Assembly (NCBI RefSeq): GCF_900167455.1
Contig: NZ_FUWJ01000001.1
Location: 1,364,001-1,428,000, forward strand
Reading direction: 5' to 3'
Length of the DNA: 64,000 nt
Source of the DNA: Enhydrobacter aerosaccus
GTDB lineage: Bacteria; Pseudomonadota; Alphaproteobacteria; Reyranellales; Reyranellaceae
Shown here: one piece after another, positions 45,897 to 54,783 of the stretch
How the letters are laid out: each line of letters opens with the position of its first letter
How positions within the stretch are numbered: the first letter of the stretch is position 1
Notes under the pieces: generated by a model
The model's input: the letters and a program-made list of their open reading frames with translations, nothing else
What the model was told of the DNA's origin: nothing
Databases searched by the model: none
Program-made: the position numbers and the translations under genes

Positions 45897-47305
45897 TGTC
45901 TGCGTTACACGCTCTCACCCTGACCGAACTTGCCGCCGGCCTTTCCGCCAAGCGGTTTTCCTCGCGTGAACTCGTCGATGCCCTGCTGGCGCGTATCGCC
46001 AAAGCCGATGCGAAGCTGCATGCCTTTACCGAGGTCTATGCCAAGGAAGCCCGGGCACTTGCCGAGGCCGCAGATACAGCTCGGTCGTCGGGATTCCCCC
46101 TTGGATCGCTGCACGGTTTGCCGATCGCCTACAAGGATCTTTGCGACATTGCCGGCCGAATCGGCACCGGCGGTTCGAAGATGTACGAGGCGCGGAAGGC
46201 GACCGAAACATCGAACACGGTCGAGCGCCTGACGGCCGCCGGCATGATACCGCTCGGCAAGCTCCACATGGTGGAATTCGCGTTCGGCGGCTGGGGCACC
46301 AACCCTCTCATGGGAGCACCCTGGAATCCGTGGGACCTGCAGACCCACCGAGTCCCCGGCGGTTCATCGAGCGGCACGGGCGTTGCTGTCGCGGCGCGAC
46401 TGGTGCCGGCCGGAATCGGCAGCGATACCGGCGGTTCGGTCCGTATTCCGTCAGCCTTCAACGGCCTCGTCGGTCTCAAGGTCACCTATGGCCGCATCGG
46501 ACTATCGGGCACCATGTTGCTGAGTTGGACACTCGATTCGATCGGCCCGATGGCGCGGTCGGTCGAGGATTGCGCCCTCCTCCTCAACGCTCTTGCCGCC
46601 CCGGATGCACGCGATCCGATGACGCTGGGCCAGCCGTTGGAGGATTTCACTCTCGCCACCAGGCCGGCCTCGATCGAGGGCATGCGACTGGCGTTGCCCG
46701 ATTCACGCCAGCTTCCGGAATTCATGCATCCGCATGTCGCCCAGGCGTGGCAGACAGCAGCCCGCACCTTCGAGGGCCTGGGGGCGACCGTCGAGGCGGT
46801 GAAGCTGCCGGACTGGTATTTCGATCTCTCGCGGCCGGCCGGAACGATCATCGCCTCCGAGGCCTTCTCGCTTCATCGCGGCTATATCGAGGACTCGACC
46901 AAGGCGATCGGTTCGGGAGTGCGTGGACGCGCTTTGGCGGCCAAGCAACTGGCGCCGGGCGCCTACGCCGAGGAAATTCGCGCCATGGCCGACCGGCGGC
47001 GAAGCTTTGCCGACTGGTTCCGAAGCTACGACGCGATCCTCATGCCGACTGTGGCCGTGCCAGCAATCCCTCTGGCAGATGTCGACGAGGCCTCGCCCAT
47101 TCCCGGCTATCTGACCCGGCCGGCCAACTACCTGGGCCTGTGCAGCCTGGCGATGCCTTCAGGCCAGTCCGACGGCTTGCCTCTTGGCATCCAGATCGTC
47201 GGCAAGCCCTTTGCCGAGCGAGATGTCCTCCGCCTCGGCAAAGCCTTCCAGGACGCGACGGATTTCCATCGACGGGCACCAAACCTGTCAGCCCTCGGTA
47301 TCTGA
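45896..47305 (+). CDS. Amidase (amidase-signature family)
   Basis: This 469-aa amidase-signature enzyme has catalytic Lys in AYKDLCDIAG, and the Gly/Ser-rich GGSSSGTGVAVAA and GSDTGGSVRIPS that supply the cis-Ser and nucleophile Ser. The family includes GatA and various amide hydrolases; the absence of gatB/gatC here favours a catabolic amidase. The ATG is embedded in the SDR stop codon; a longer in-frame reading from 45509 is a shadow of the SDR gene. Confidence 0.92.
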   Translation: MSALHALTLTELAAGLSAKRFSSRELVDALLARIAKADAKLHAFTEVYAKEARALAEAADTARSSGFPLGSLHGLPIAYKDLCDIAGRIGTGGSKMYEARKATETSNTVERLTAAGMIPLGKLHMVEFAFGGWGTNPLMGAPWNPWDLQTHRVPGGSSSGTGVAVAARLVPAGIGSDTGGSVRIPSAFNGLVGLKVTYGRIGLSGTMLLSWTLDSIGPMARSVEDCALLLNALAAPDARDPMTLGQPLEDFTLATRPASIEGMRLALPDSRQLPEFMHPHVAQAWQTAARTFEGLGATVEAVKLPDWYFDLSRPAGTIIASEAFSLHRGYIEDSTKAIGSGVRGRALAAKQLAPGAYAEEIRAMADRRRSFADWFRSYDAILMPTVAVPAIPLADVDEASPIPGYLTRPANYLGLCSLAMPSGQSDGLPLGIQIVGKPFAERDVLRLGKAFQDATDFHRRAPNLSALGI

Positions 47306-47332
47306 TCCGATCGGCTTGCTGGCCATCTATAG

Positions 47333-47362
47333 CTGCCGGGCTTGAGCAACGAGGCCCGGCAG
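47333..47362. terminator. Hairpin between convergent genes, probable bidirectional terminator
   Basis: Arms CTGCCGGGC (47333-47341) and GCCCGGCAG (47354-47362) flank a 12-base loop and can extend inward by two weak pairs. It lies between the amidase and lyase stops. There is no long T-run on either side, so termination is likely but not certain. Confidence 0.5.
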
Positions 47363-47365
47363 AGT

Positions 47366-48286
47366 TTAGCGCTGCGGCATCCCTTGGGGCACGACGGTCG
47401 CCACGATCGAGGCATCCAGCGCCTCGTATTCATGATAGTCGATCGTCTCGTAGAGCTCGGCGCGCGTCTGCATCTGATCGAGCATGTTCTGGGTTCCACC
47501 GTCGCGTCGTAGCGCGGCGTAGAGTTTCGCTTGGGCCTTGTTGGCGACGCGAAAGGCCGACACCGGCCATATCACCATCTTGTAGCCCATCGCCTCGAAC
47601 TCGCTTGCCGTGAAGAACGGCGTGCGACCAAATTCGGTCATGTTGGCGAGCAGGTTCACGCCCGGCATCGCCTTGGCGAAGGCCCTGAACATCTCGGCGT
47701 TGGTAAGCGCTTCGGGAAAGATCGCATCGGCGCCGGCGTCGAGATAGCGCCGCGCCCGGGCAACGGCACCGTCGATGCCCTCGCTCGCCGCGGCGTCTGT
47801 GCGCGCGACGACGATAAGATCGCGTCGTGCCTTGCGGGCCGCTGCGACCTTGGCTGCCATGTCTGCGGGGTCGGCAAGCTTCTTGTCGTTGAGATGCCCG
47901 CACTTCTTGGGAAGAAGCTGGTCCTCGATATGGACGGCCGCCGCACCTGCTTCCTCGAAGGCCCTGACCATGTGCATCACATTCAGCGCTTCGCCGTAAC
48001 CGGTGTCGCCGTCGACCAGCAATGGCAGGCCGCCCGCCCTCGCCACCTGGCGGATGAAAAAGCAGACTTCGTCGACAGTAATGACACCGAGATCCGGCAA
48101 GCCCATCGACGCCGACATCGCGGCACCTGAAAGGTAGAGCGCCTCGAACCCGGCCTGCCTGGCCTGTAGCGCCGCGAGTCCGTTATGCGTCCCCGGCATT
48201 TGCAGGATTCCGGGACGCTGGAGCAACGCGCGGAAGCGCGCTCCGGCCGGCGCCTGGGGCAGATCGGCGGCAACGAGATAAGGCAT
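47366..48286 (-). CDS. Isocitrate lyase/PEP mutase family (methylisocitrate-lyase-like)
   Basis: The 306-aa product has the family fingerprint VDGDTGYGEALNV and the active-site loop KKCGHLNDK, the signature (KKCGH) of methylisocitrate and isocitrate lyases, with catalytic Cys. It lacks the insertions of full isocitrate lyase, so 2-methylisocitrate lyase or a carboxyphosphoenolpyruvate-type activity is likely. No prpC or prpD is nearby. It is the last of four tightly spaced minus-strand genes. Confidence 0.9.
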   Translation of the reverse strand: MPYLVAADLPQAPAGARFRALLQRPGILQMPGTHNGLAALQARQAGFEALYLSGAAMSASMGLPDLGVITVDEVCFFIRQVARAGGLPLLVDGDTGYGEALNVMHMVRAFEEAGAAAVHIEDQLLPKKCGHLNDKKLADPADMAAKVAAARKARRDLIVVARTDAAASEGIDGAVARARRYLDAGADAIFPEALTNAEMFRAFAKAMPGVNLLANMTEFGRTPFFTASEFEAMGYKMVIWPVSAFRVANKAQAKLYAALRRDGGTQNMLDQMQTRAELYETIDYHEYEALDASIVATVVPQGMPQR

Positions 48287-48302
48287 CGTTCCTCCTTTAC
48301 GG

Positions 48303-49193
48303 TCAGGTCTTGGGTTTGGCGCGACTGCGCAACCCGACCATCAAGCCGGCGGCGATGATCACCGCGCTGCCGATCCAGGTGTACAGGTCGGGAATCTCGT
48401 CGAACAGCATATAGCCCACGATGACCGATCCGATCATCTGAGTGTAATTGAACGGCGCGATGAAGTTCGCCGGCGCATAGGTCATGGCCCGCGCCACGCA
48501 ATAGTGCCCGATTCCGCCGAACAGGCCGAGCGATGACAGGAGCAGCGCATCCTTCAGATTGTCGGGCGTTCGCCAGACGAACGGGACCACCAGGCTCATC
48601 ACGATCGTGCTGCCAAAGGCGCTGTAGAACACCGTGGTCGATGGATGATCGAGCCCGGCCACACGACGAATGAAGATCTGATAGATCGCGTAGGCAATGG
48701 CGCTGGCGACGATCATCAGCGACGCCCACTGGAAGACCGAACTGCCGGGCCGAATGACGATGAGAACGCCGGTGAAGCCCACGGCGACGGCCGCCAGGCG
48801 CATCGCCGTGATCCGTTCGCCCAGCAGCGGCCAGGCCAGGAATACGACCGCCAGTGGCGCGATGAAAGAAATGGCGATCGCCTCGGCCACGCCGACATAC
48901 TTTACGGCGCCGAAGAAGAAGAACGTCGAAGCCAGCAAGGTCATCGAGCAGATGAACTGGGAGATGGGCTGCCGGGTCCGGAACAGCGCCCACCCGCGGC
49001 GAGGAAGGAAGATCAGCACGATCAGGACCAGATGCGAAACGACCCTGGCCCAGACCACTTCCTCGAAGTGATAACTTGCGCTGAGAAGCTTCACCAATCC
49101 ATTCATGATCGGGAACAGCGCGCAGGCAATGCCCATGAACAGGATACCTAGCCACGGGCGATGGACCCGGGCCGGCGCAGCAGAAGCGGTCAT
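48303..49193 (-). CDS. DMT (EamA-family) transporter
   Basis: The 296-aa protein has about ten predicted membrane helices in two EamA repeats, e.g. PWLGILFMGIACALFPIMNGL and ILFPRRG-bounded helices, and ends with a basic tail (LRSRAKPKT). EamA proteins export metabolites. It starts 3 bases after the DUF1007 stop, so the genes are cotranscribed. The substrate is unknown. Confidence 0.9.
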   Translation of the reverse strand: MTASAAPARVHRPWLGILFMGIACALFPIMNGLVKLLSASYHFEEVVWARVVSHLVLIVLIFLPRRGWALFRTRQPISQFICSMTLLASTFFFFGAVKYVGVAEAIAISFIAPLAVVFLAWPLLGERITAMRLAAVAVGFTGVLIVIRPGSSVFQWASLMIVASAIAYAIYQIFIRRVAGLDHPSTTVFYSAFGSTIVMSLVVPFVWRTPDNLKDALLLSSLGLFGGIGHYCVARAMTYAPANFIAPFNYTQMIGSVIVGYMLFDEIPDLYTWIGSAVIIAAGLMVGLRSRAKPKT

Positions 49194-49196
49194 CTG

Positions 49197-49853
49197 CTAG
49201 GGAAGCTTACAAGAGACCGTGTCGGCGAAGACCGGCTGGCCCGGGATGAATTCCGACTTGTAGCTCGGATGTTTCCCGAGCTTGCAATCCTGGGGCAGCT
49301 TGCCCTTGCCGACATCGACGCGGATGAAATCCTCCGGGTCGTATGTCGTTATCGTGAATGCTTTCACCGGCTGGGGAAGTGCGAGACGGATCGTATAGAC
49401 TAGGTTTCGCGGCTTCTGCGGCGGCACCTTCTGCGCTTCCGGCTTGGAGGTCGCGGTATCCTTGTCTCCCGCCGTCCGATCCCACTCCGCTGGCGCGAAG
49501 GTCGCGGGATCCTCGATGCGGGCGTCGAACAGCTCTTCCTTCTTCGGCTGGAAGTCCTTCCCCCCGACGTTGAGCCACGTCATGAAGCCGCTCTTTTCCA
49601 GGGCCTGGAGCGTGTCATCGGCGAGACGCTTCACCTCGTCCGGAGAAAACCGTCCGTCCTTGTTCTCGTCGATGACGGCAATCTCGTTTTCGCTCGAGGT
49701 CGGATCGAATCGCCATTCGATCTCCACGGCGGTGAATTTTCCGTCGGTGACGATCGGCTTCACCCGCTGCAGCATCCAGATGTGCGGATGGGCCGAGGCG
49801 GCCATCGGCAGAAGCAGCGCGATCACCGCGAGGAGAAGTGTCCTGAGTGTCAT
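49197..49853 (-). CDS. DUF1007-family secreted protein
   Basis: The 218-aa product has a signal peptide (LLLAVIALLLPMAASA) followed directly by the characteristic AHPHIWM. An EF-hand-like DENKDGRFSPDE loop suggests metal binding. DUF1007 proteins often lie near metal transport genes; none is here except a DMT transporter. The start overlaps the thioesterase stop (ATGA). Role unknown. Confidence 0.88.
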   Translation of the reverse strand: MTLRTLLLAVIALLLPMAASAHPHIWMLQRVKPIVTDGKFTAVEIEWRFDPTSSENEIAVIDENKDGRFSPDEVKRLADDTLQALEKSGFMTWLNVGGKDFQPKKEELFDARIEDPATFAPAEWDRTAGDKDTATSKPEAQKVPPQKPRNLVYTIRLALPQPVKAFTITTYDPEDFIRVDVGKGKLPQDCKLGKHPSYKSEFIPGQPVFADTVSCKLP

Positions 49854-50224
49854 TGCGGCACCGGACGCGGCCGGCCGTCGTCGTCAATGGCCACGAAGAC
49901 GAAGGTGCCGTGCGTGACCTGGATTTCCGCGGCATCGTGACGGCGCTGGACCATGGTTTCGAGGTCGATGGTGATCGAGGTTCGGCCGATCTTGGCGACT
50001 TTACCGTAGATCGACACCATGTCGCCCACCTTGATCGGCTGCACGAAAGTCATCGCGGCAATCGCCACCGTGGCCACCCGCCCCTTGGCGACCCGGGCCG
50101 CCAGGGCCCCTCCGGCCACGTCCATCTGCGACAGCACCCAGCCGCCGAAAATATCACCATTGCCGTTCATATCCGCCGGCTGCGGCACGGTCCTGACGAT
50201 TGGATCGCGCGGGCTTTCGGGCAT
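49850..50224 (-). CDS. Acyl-CoA thioesterase (YciA-like, hotdog fold)
   Basis: The 124-aa product has the hotdog active-site segment MNGNGDIFGGWVLSQMDVAGG (the Asn/Asp-type catalytic region) and the strand VTHGTFVFVAID near the C-terminus. YciA-type enzymes hydrolyse a broad range of acyl-CoAs. It is first in a minus-strand unit with DUF1007, DMT and the lyase genes, and divergent from parE. Confidence 0.9.
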   Translation of the reverse strand: MPESPRDPIVRTVPQPADMNGNGDIFGGWVLSQMDVAGGALAARVAKGRVATVAIAAMTFVQPIKVGDMVSIYGKVAKIGRTSITIDLETMVQRRHDAAEIQVTHGTFVFVAIDDDGRPRPVPQ

Positions 50225-50331
50225 TTTGGTCCTGCCGGATGTTGTTGCTTTCCGGCCGGTTTCCTACCATATCGATGACGGCGCGGTCACCGGCGATCCC
50301 CTCGCGCGACCGCAGAATGACAAGAAGCAGC

Positions 50332-52350
50332 ATGGCGAAAAACGGCGACCTGTTCGAACGATCGGGCAGCGGCAAGCGTGCCGCAGGCAAGGACACGTCC
50401 TACACGGCACGTGACATCGAGGTGCTGGAGGGGCTGGAGCCTGTCCGCAAGCGCCCCGGCATGTACATCGGCGGCACCGATGAACGGGCCATGCATCATC
50501 TTGTCGCCGAGGTACTCGACAATGCCATGGACGAGGCCGTGGCGGGCCACGCCGACACGATCCACCTCGAGGTGCTGGCAGGCAACAAGGTCACAATCCG
50601 CGACAACGGCCGCGGCATGCCCGTCGACCCGCATCCCAAGTTCAAGAACAAGTCTGCCCTGGAGGTGATCCTCACGACCCTGCACTCCGGCGGCAAGTTC
50701 AACAGCAAGGTCTACGCGACCTCGGGCGGTCTGCACGGCGTCGGCGCCTCGGTCGTGAATGCGCTGTCCGACGAACTCGTCGTCGAGGTGGCGCGCGACC
50801 GGCAGTCCTGGGTCCAGACCTTCTCTCGCGGCAAACCGACTTCGAAGCTGAAGTCCGCCGGGCCCGCTCCCAACCGGCGCGGTACGACGGTCACCTTCCG
50901 TCCCGATCCGGAGATCTTCGGCAAGATCCAGTTCCAGCCCGAACGCCTCTACCGGATGGCGCGCTCGAAGGCCTATTTGTTCCGCGGCGTCGAGATCCGT
51001 TGGCGCTGTGACAAGAGCCTGCTACCCAAGGACGGATCGATTCCCGAAGAGGAATCGTTCCACTTCGAAGGCGGTCTCAAGGACTACTTGATCTCCGAGA
51101 TCGGCCAGCGGCCGACGGTCGTGCCGCAGCCATTCGCCGGCGAGGCCAAGAGCGAGAGCAACGGCACGGCTGGTGGCAAGGTCGAATGGGCCGTGTGGTG
51201 GCCCAATGACGAGGAAGGCTTCGTCCGCTCCTACTGCAACACCGTGCCGACCTCGGACGGCGGCACGCACGAATCGGGTTTCCGCAGCGCCCTCGTGCGC
51301 GGCCTCAAGCGCTATGCCGAGCTCACCGGCAACCGCAAGGGCTCGACAATCACCGCCGACGATGTGATGGACGGCGCCGCCGCCCTGGTCTCGGTCTTCA
51401 TCGAGCAGCCGCAGTTCCAGGGTCAAACCAAGGAGAAGCTGGTCAGCGTCGAGGCCACCAAGCTGGTGGAAACGATCATCGGCGACAATTTCGAGCACTG
51501 GCTGGTCGGCGACAAGGAAGCGGGCAATGTCCTGCTCGAGCACGTCATAGCCAAGGCCGAGGAACGGCTGCGCCGTCGGCAGGATCGCGAACAGCAGCGC
51601 AAGACCGCGACCCGCAAGCTCCGCCTGCCCGGCAAGCTGGCCGACTGCAGCAATACGGCGGCCGACGGCACCGAGATTTTCCTGGTCGAGGGCGATTCGG
51701 CCGGCGGCTCGGCCAAAGCCGCCCGCAATCGCGAAACCCAGGCCATCCTGCCTTTGCGCGGCAAGATCCTGAACGTGGCCAGCGCCAGCGCCGACAAGCT
51801 GCGCGAGAACCAGGAAGTCCAGGATCTGATCCAGGCGCTGGGCTGCGGTACCGGTGCCAACTACAACGAGGAAAGGCTGCGCTACGAGAGGGTCATCATC
51901 ATGACCGACGCCGACGTCGACGGCGCCCACATCGCCTCTCTCCTGATGACGTTCTTCTACCGCGAGATGCCCAAGCTGATCGAGAACGGCCATCTGTTCC
52001 TGGCCCAGCCGCCACTGTTCCGCCTCAGCAAGGGCGGCCGCACGGAATATGCGCGGGATGAAGCTCATAAGGACGAGCTGGTCCGTGATGTTTTCGGTGG
52101 CGGAAAGATCGAGATCACGCGTTTCAAGGGCTTGGGCGAGATGCAGTCCGTCCATCTGCGCGAGACCACGATGGATGTCACCAAGCGAACGCTTCTCAAG
52201 ATCGACGTGCCGACGGCTGCGGATGTGGACCAGCGCCGGGAGGAAATGCAGACGCGGACGCTGGTCGAGAACCTGATGGGGCGCAAGCCCGAGAAGCGCT
52301 ATGCCTTCATTCAGGAAAATGCCAAATTTGCTCGCGATCTTGATGTGTAG
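50332..52350 (+). CDS. parE: DNA topoisomerase IV subunit B
   Basis: ParE is the ATPase subunit of topoisomerase IV, which decatenates daughter chromosomes. The 672-aa protein has the GHKL ATPase motifs EVLDNAMDEA, DNGRGMP and GGLHGVGASVVNALS, the TOPRIM domain (EGDSAGGSAKAARNRETQAILPLRGKILNV in two pieces, DADVDGAHI) and a GyrB-like C-terminus. The short insert-free form and VRKRPGMYIGGTDERAMHHL favour ParE over GyrB. ATG 50332 is preferred; 50317 is an in-frame alternative. Confidence 0.94.
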   Translation: MAKNGDLFERSGSGKRAAGKDTSYTARDIEVLEGLEPVRKRPGMYIGGTDERAMHHLVAEVLDNAMDEAVAGHADTIHLEVLAGNKVTIRDNGRGMPVDPHPKFKNKSALEVILTTLHSGGKFNSKVYATSGGLHGVGASVVNALSDELVVEVARDRQSWVQTFSRGKPTSKLKSAGPAPNRRGTTVTFRPDPEIFGKIQFQPERLYRMARSKAYLFRGVEIRWRCDKSLLPKDGSIPEEESFHFEGGLKDYLISEIGQRPTVVPQPFAGEAKSESNGTAGGKVEWAVWWPNDEEGFVRSYCNTVPTSDGGTHESGFRSALVRGLKRYAELTGNRKGSTITADDVMDGAAALVSVFIEQPQFQGQTKEKLVSVEATKLVETIIGDNFEHWLVGDKEAGNVLLEHVIAKAEERLRRRQDREQQRKTATRKLRLPGKLADCSNTAADGTEIFLVEGDSAGGSAKAARNRETQAILPLRGKILNVASASADKLRENQEVQDLIQALGCGTGANYNEERLRYERVIIMTDADVDGAHIASLLMTFFYREMPKLIENGHLFLAQPPLFRLSKGGRTEYARDEAHKDELVRDVFGGGKIEITRFKGLGEMQSVHLRETTMDVTKRTLLKIDVPTAADVDQRREEMQTRTLVENLMGRKPEKRYAFIQENAKFARDLDV

Positions 52351-52449
52351 CGGCTTACGGCCGGCTTACATGCCACGCGCGAAATCGTGACGTGATGACC
52401 GAGCCGGGCGAGCCTAGTGTTTGTACCGGTTCCACGGAAGGACGTTCCG

Positions 52450-53019
52450 ATGCGCGCGATCAAGAAAGTTGCCGCCGCCATTGCTCTGGCGCTGGGTTTT
52501 CCCGTCGTTGCCAGTGCCGCAATCCTGGGCGGTTCCCAATATGCCATCCAGTACGACTACCGCGACTTCTTCGCGGCGACGGACAACAAGACCTTCCGTG
52601 TCGTGCTGCTGGGCAATCCCTATCCCAATATGGAGATGAGCGAGGTTGCCCGGCGCCTCCTGCCGGTCATGCAGCTGAACAAGCCGCCGCCGAACCTCAC
52701 CTTCACCTACGACGTTCCGGTCGAGCCGCCGCATCCGGATTATCGCCTCGTGCTGGTGTTCAACCCGGCCAACGATCTGGGGTCGGGGGCCGTCTGCAAT
52801 GGCGCCAGCCGCTTCCAGCCGGCGGTGCCGGGCAAGATCTACGTCTATGCCGTCTACTGCCGCAACGATCTCGCCCTGTCGGAGGTCACCGGCCGAGTGG
52901 CGTCCTCGGCGCCCGACGACCAGGGAATGAACGACCTGATGAAGGACCTGTTCAACGTCGTGTTCGACCGCTCCCCCTATCTCATGCGGCAGCACGGTCA
53001 CGGCAGCTTCGGCGGGTGA
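52450..53019 (+). CDS. Unknown secreted protein
   Basis: I do not recognise the family. The 189-aa product has a clear signal peptide (MRAIKKVAAAIALALGFPVVASA) with a cleavage-like ASA site, and a soluble mature part with two cysteines (GAVCNGAS, YAVYCRND) that could form a disulfide. The segment PHPDYRLVLVFNP and a C-terminal HGHGSFGG are notable. The ATG at 52450 begins exactly at the signal peptide; the earlier ATG at 52417 adds an unlikely leader. It lies between parE and pyrD with no obvious functional link. Confidence 0.75.
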   Translation: MRAIKKVAAAIALALGFPVVASAAILGGSQYAIQYDYRDFFAATDNKTFRVVLLGNPYPNMEMSEVARRLLPVMQLNKPPPNLTFTYDVPVEPPHPDYRLVLVFNPANDLGSGAVCNGASRFQPAVPGKIYVYAVYCRNDLALSEVTGRVASSAPDDQGMNDLMKDLFNVVFDRSPYLMRQHGHGSFGG

Positions 53020-53044
53020 AGCGCTCCACAGGACATCTCTGCTA

Positions 53045-53068
53045 ACCAGACGGCCATGGCCGTCTGGT
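53045..53068. promoter_or_regulatory. Perfect 24-bp palindrome spanning the pyrD start codon
   Basis: ACCAGACGGCCA at 53045-53056 is followed directly by its exact reverse complement TGGCCGTCTGGT at 53057-53068. The pyrD ATG (53056-53058) sits at the centre. As RNA this folds into a 10-bp stem with a CAUG tetraloop containing the start codon. No good ribosome site is seen 5-12 bases upstream. Confidence 0.6.
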
Positions 53069-54099
53069 ACGCTTTCGCCGATCTGTTCCTCTCCCGCCTC
53101 GATGCCGAGACCGCGCACGGCATTGGCATTGCCGGTCTGAAATCCGGTCTCCTGCCGGCGGACCGTCGTCCGGACCCGCCAAGCCTGGCCTTGGATCTAT
53201 GGGGACGCCGGCTCGGCAATCCGGTCGGCCTGGCGGCGGGCTTCGACAAGAATGCCGAAGTCCCCGACGCGGCGTTGGCGATGGGGTTCGGCCTGGTCGA
53301 GATCGGCAGCGTGACGCCCAGGCCGCAGGCGGGCAATCCTCGGCCTCGGGTCTTCCGGCTTCGCGAGGACCGTGGCGTCATCAATCGCATGGGCTTTCCG
53401 GGCGAAGGGCTCGATGCGGTCCTGGCCCGCCTGCGCGAGCGCAAACGCCAAGGCTTCGTCGGCGTCAATGTCGGCGCCAACAAGGACAGTGCGGATCGTG
53501 CCGCGGACTATGTGGCCTGTAGCCGAGCCCTCGCCCCTTATGCCGATTATCTGGTCTGCAACGTCTCCTCGCCCAATACACCCGGCCTACGCAATCTCCA
53601 GGGGCGATCCCAACTCGCGGACCTGCTCAAGCGCGTCCAGGATGCGATCACCGGCAGCGCCGTTCCGCTTCTGGTGAAGATCGCCCCGGATGCGACGGAC
53701 GACGACCTCGACGACATCGTCAGTGTCTGCCGCGACCTGCGCATGGACGGAATCATTGTCGGCAATACCACACTGTCGCGGCCCGCTTCCCTGACCTCGA
53801 GCCGACGTGAAGAGACTGGAGGACTTTCCGGCGCCCCCCTCCTGGCCCTGTCGACCGACGTCCTGCGCCGCACCGCACGGCGCGTAGAGCGCCAGTTTCC
53901 CTTGATCGGGTGCGGCGGCATTGGCTCGGGCGCCGACGCCTATGCCAAGATCCGCGCCGGCGCGACCCTGGTCCAACTCTACTCGGCTCTGGTCTACGAG
54001 GGCCCGCCGCTGGTGCGGCGGATCAAGGATGAACTGGCGGGTCTGCTCGCCCGCGATGGCTTCGCCTCGGTGGCCCAGGCCGTGGGGGCCGATCTCTAG
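53056..54099 (+). CDS. pyrD: Dihydroorotate dehydrogenase (quinone), class 2
   Basis: PyrD oxidises dihydroorotate to orotate, passing electrons to ubiquinone at the inner membrane. The 347-aa FMN enzyme has the class 2 N-terminal membrane-associating helix (VWYAFADLFLSRLDAE), GLAAGFDKNAE, the active-site Ser segment NVSSPNTPGLRNLQG, and IIVGNTTLSRP and GCGGIGSGADAY for FMN phosphate binding. The start codon lies at the centre of a long palindrome (53045-53068). A LysE-type exporter follows 9 bases later. Confidence 0.96.
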   Translation: MAVWYAFADLFLSRLDAETAHGIGIAGLKSGLLPADRRPDPPSLALDLWGRRLGNPVGLAAGFDKNAEVPDAALAMGFGLVEIGSVTPRPQAGNPRPRVFRLREDRGVINRMGFPGEGLDAVLARLRERKRQGFVGVNVGANKDSADRAADYVACSRALAPYADYLVCNVSSPNTPGLRNLQGRSQLADLLKRVQDAITGSAVPLLVKIAPDATDDDLDDIVSVCRDLRMDGIIVGNTTLSRPASLTSSRREETGGLSGAPLLALSTDVLRRTARRVERQFPLIGCGGIGSGADAYAKIRAGATLVQLYSALVYEGPPLVRRIKDELAGLLARDGFASVAQAVGADL

Positions 54100-54108
54100 G
54101 GAGGACGA

Positions 54109-54720
54109 ATGAGTGCCGACTTTCTGATTACGACCCTGATCGTCGTCATCTCGCCTGGGACTGGCGTTCTCTACACGCTGGCGGCCGGTCTATCGCGCGG
54201 TCCGAAGTCGAGCATCGTCGCGGCTTTCGGCTGCACATTGGGGATCCTGCCGCACATGGCGGCGGCGATCCTGGGTCTGGCGGCGTTGTTGCATACGAGC
54301 GCGCTGGCCTTCCAGACCCTGAAATACCTCGGCGTCGCCTATCTGCTCTACATGGCCTGGATGACGCTCCAGGAACACGGGGCGCTCAAGGTCGAGAACG
54401 ACGTCAAGGCGCGGTCCAGCCTGCAGGTGATTGTCGAGGCAGTCCTGCTGAACCTCCTCAATCCCAAACTCTCGATCTTCTTCTTCGCCTTCCTGCCGCA
54501 GTTCGTGCAGGCGGACGAGCTGCATCCGCTGCCGCACATGCTCCTGCTCAGCAGCATCTTCATGCTGCTGACATTCGTCGTCTTCGTTGGCTATGGGCTG
54601 TTCGCTTCAGCGATCCGGCGCCATGTCGTTTCCCGTCCTCGCATCCTCACCTGGATGCGGCGGAGCTTTGCTGCCGCCTTTGTCGCCCTTGGCGCCAAGC
54701 TCGCCCTGGCCGAGCGTTAG
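54109..54720 (+). CDS. LysE-family exporter
   Basis: The 203-aa product has about six predicted membrane helices and the RhtB/LysE N-terminal pattern LIVVISPGTGVLYTLAAGLSRG, with the family's GxxxP-like NPKLSIFFFAFLPQFV. LysE/RhtB proteins export amino acids. GGAGG lies a few bases before the ATG. Cotranscription with pyrD is likely; the exported substrate is unknown. Confidence 0.9.
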   Translation: MSADFLITTLIVVISPGTGVLYTLAAGLSRGPKSSIVAAFGCTLGILPHMAAAILGLAALLHTSALAFQTLKYLGVAYLLYMAWMTLQEHGALKVENDVKARSSLQVIVEAVLLNLLNPKLSIFFFAFLPQFVQADELHPLPHMLLLSSIFMLLTFVVFVGYGLFASAIRRHVVSRPRILTWMRRSFAAAFVALGAKLALAER

Positions 54721-54783
54721 CCGGTCGATCGCGCGGAACGCGCCGCAAGGGCGCGCCCGCTGCAAGCCGGGATCGGGCCGATC

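Noticed and set aside
51022..52155. 377-aa minus-strand ORF opposite parE
   Set aside because: Antisense shadow of the TOPRIM and GHKL coding region.
54721..54783. GC-rich hairpin GCGCC/GGCGC between the LysE and ilvD ends
   Set aside because: The stem is only 5 bp with no T-run, too weak to call a terminator in this GC-rich background.
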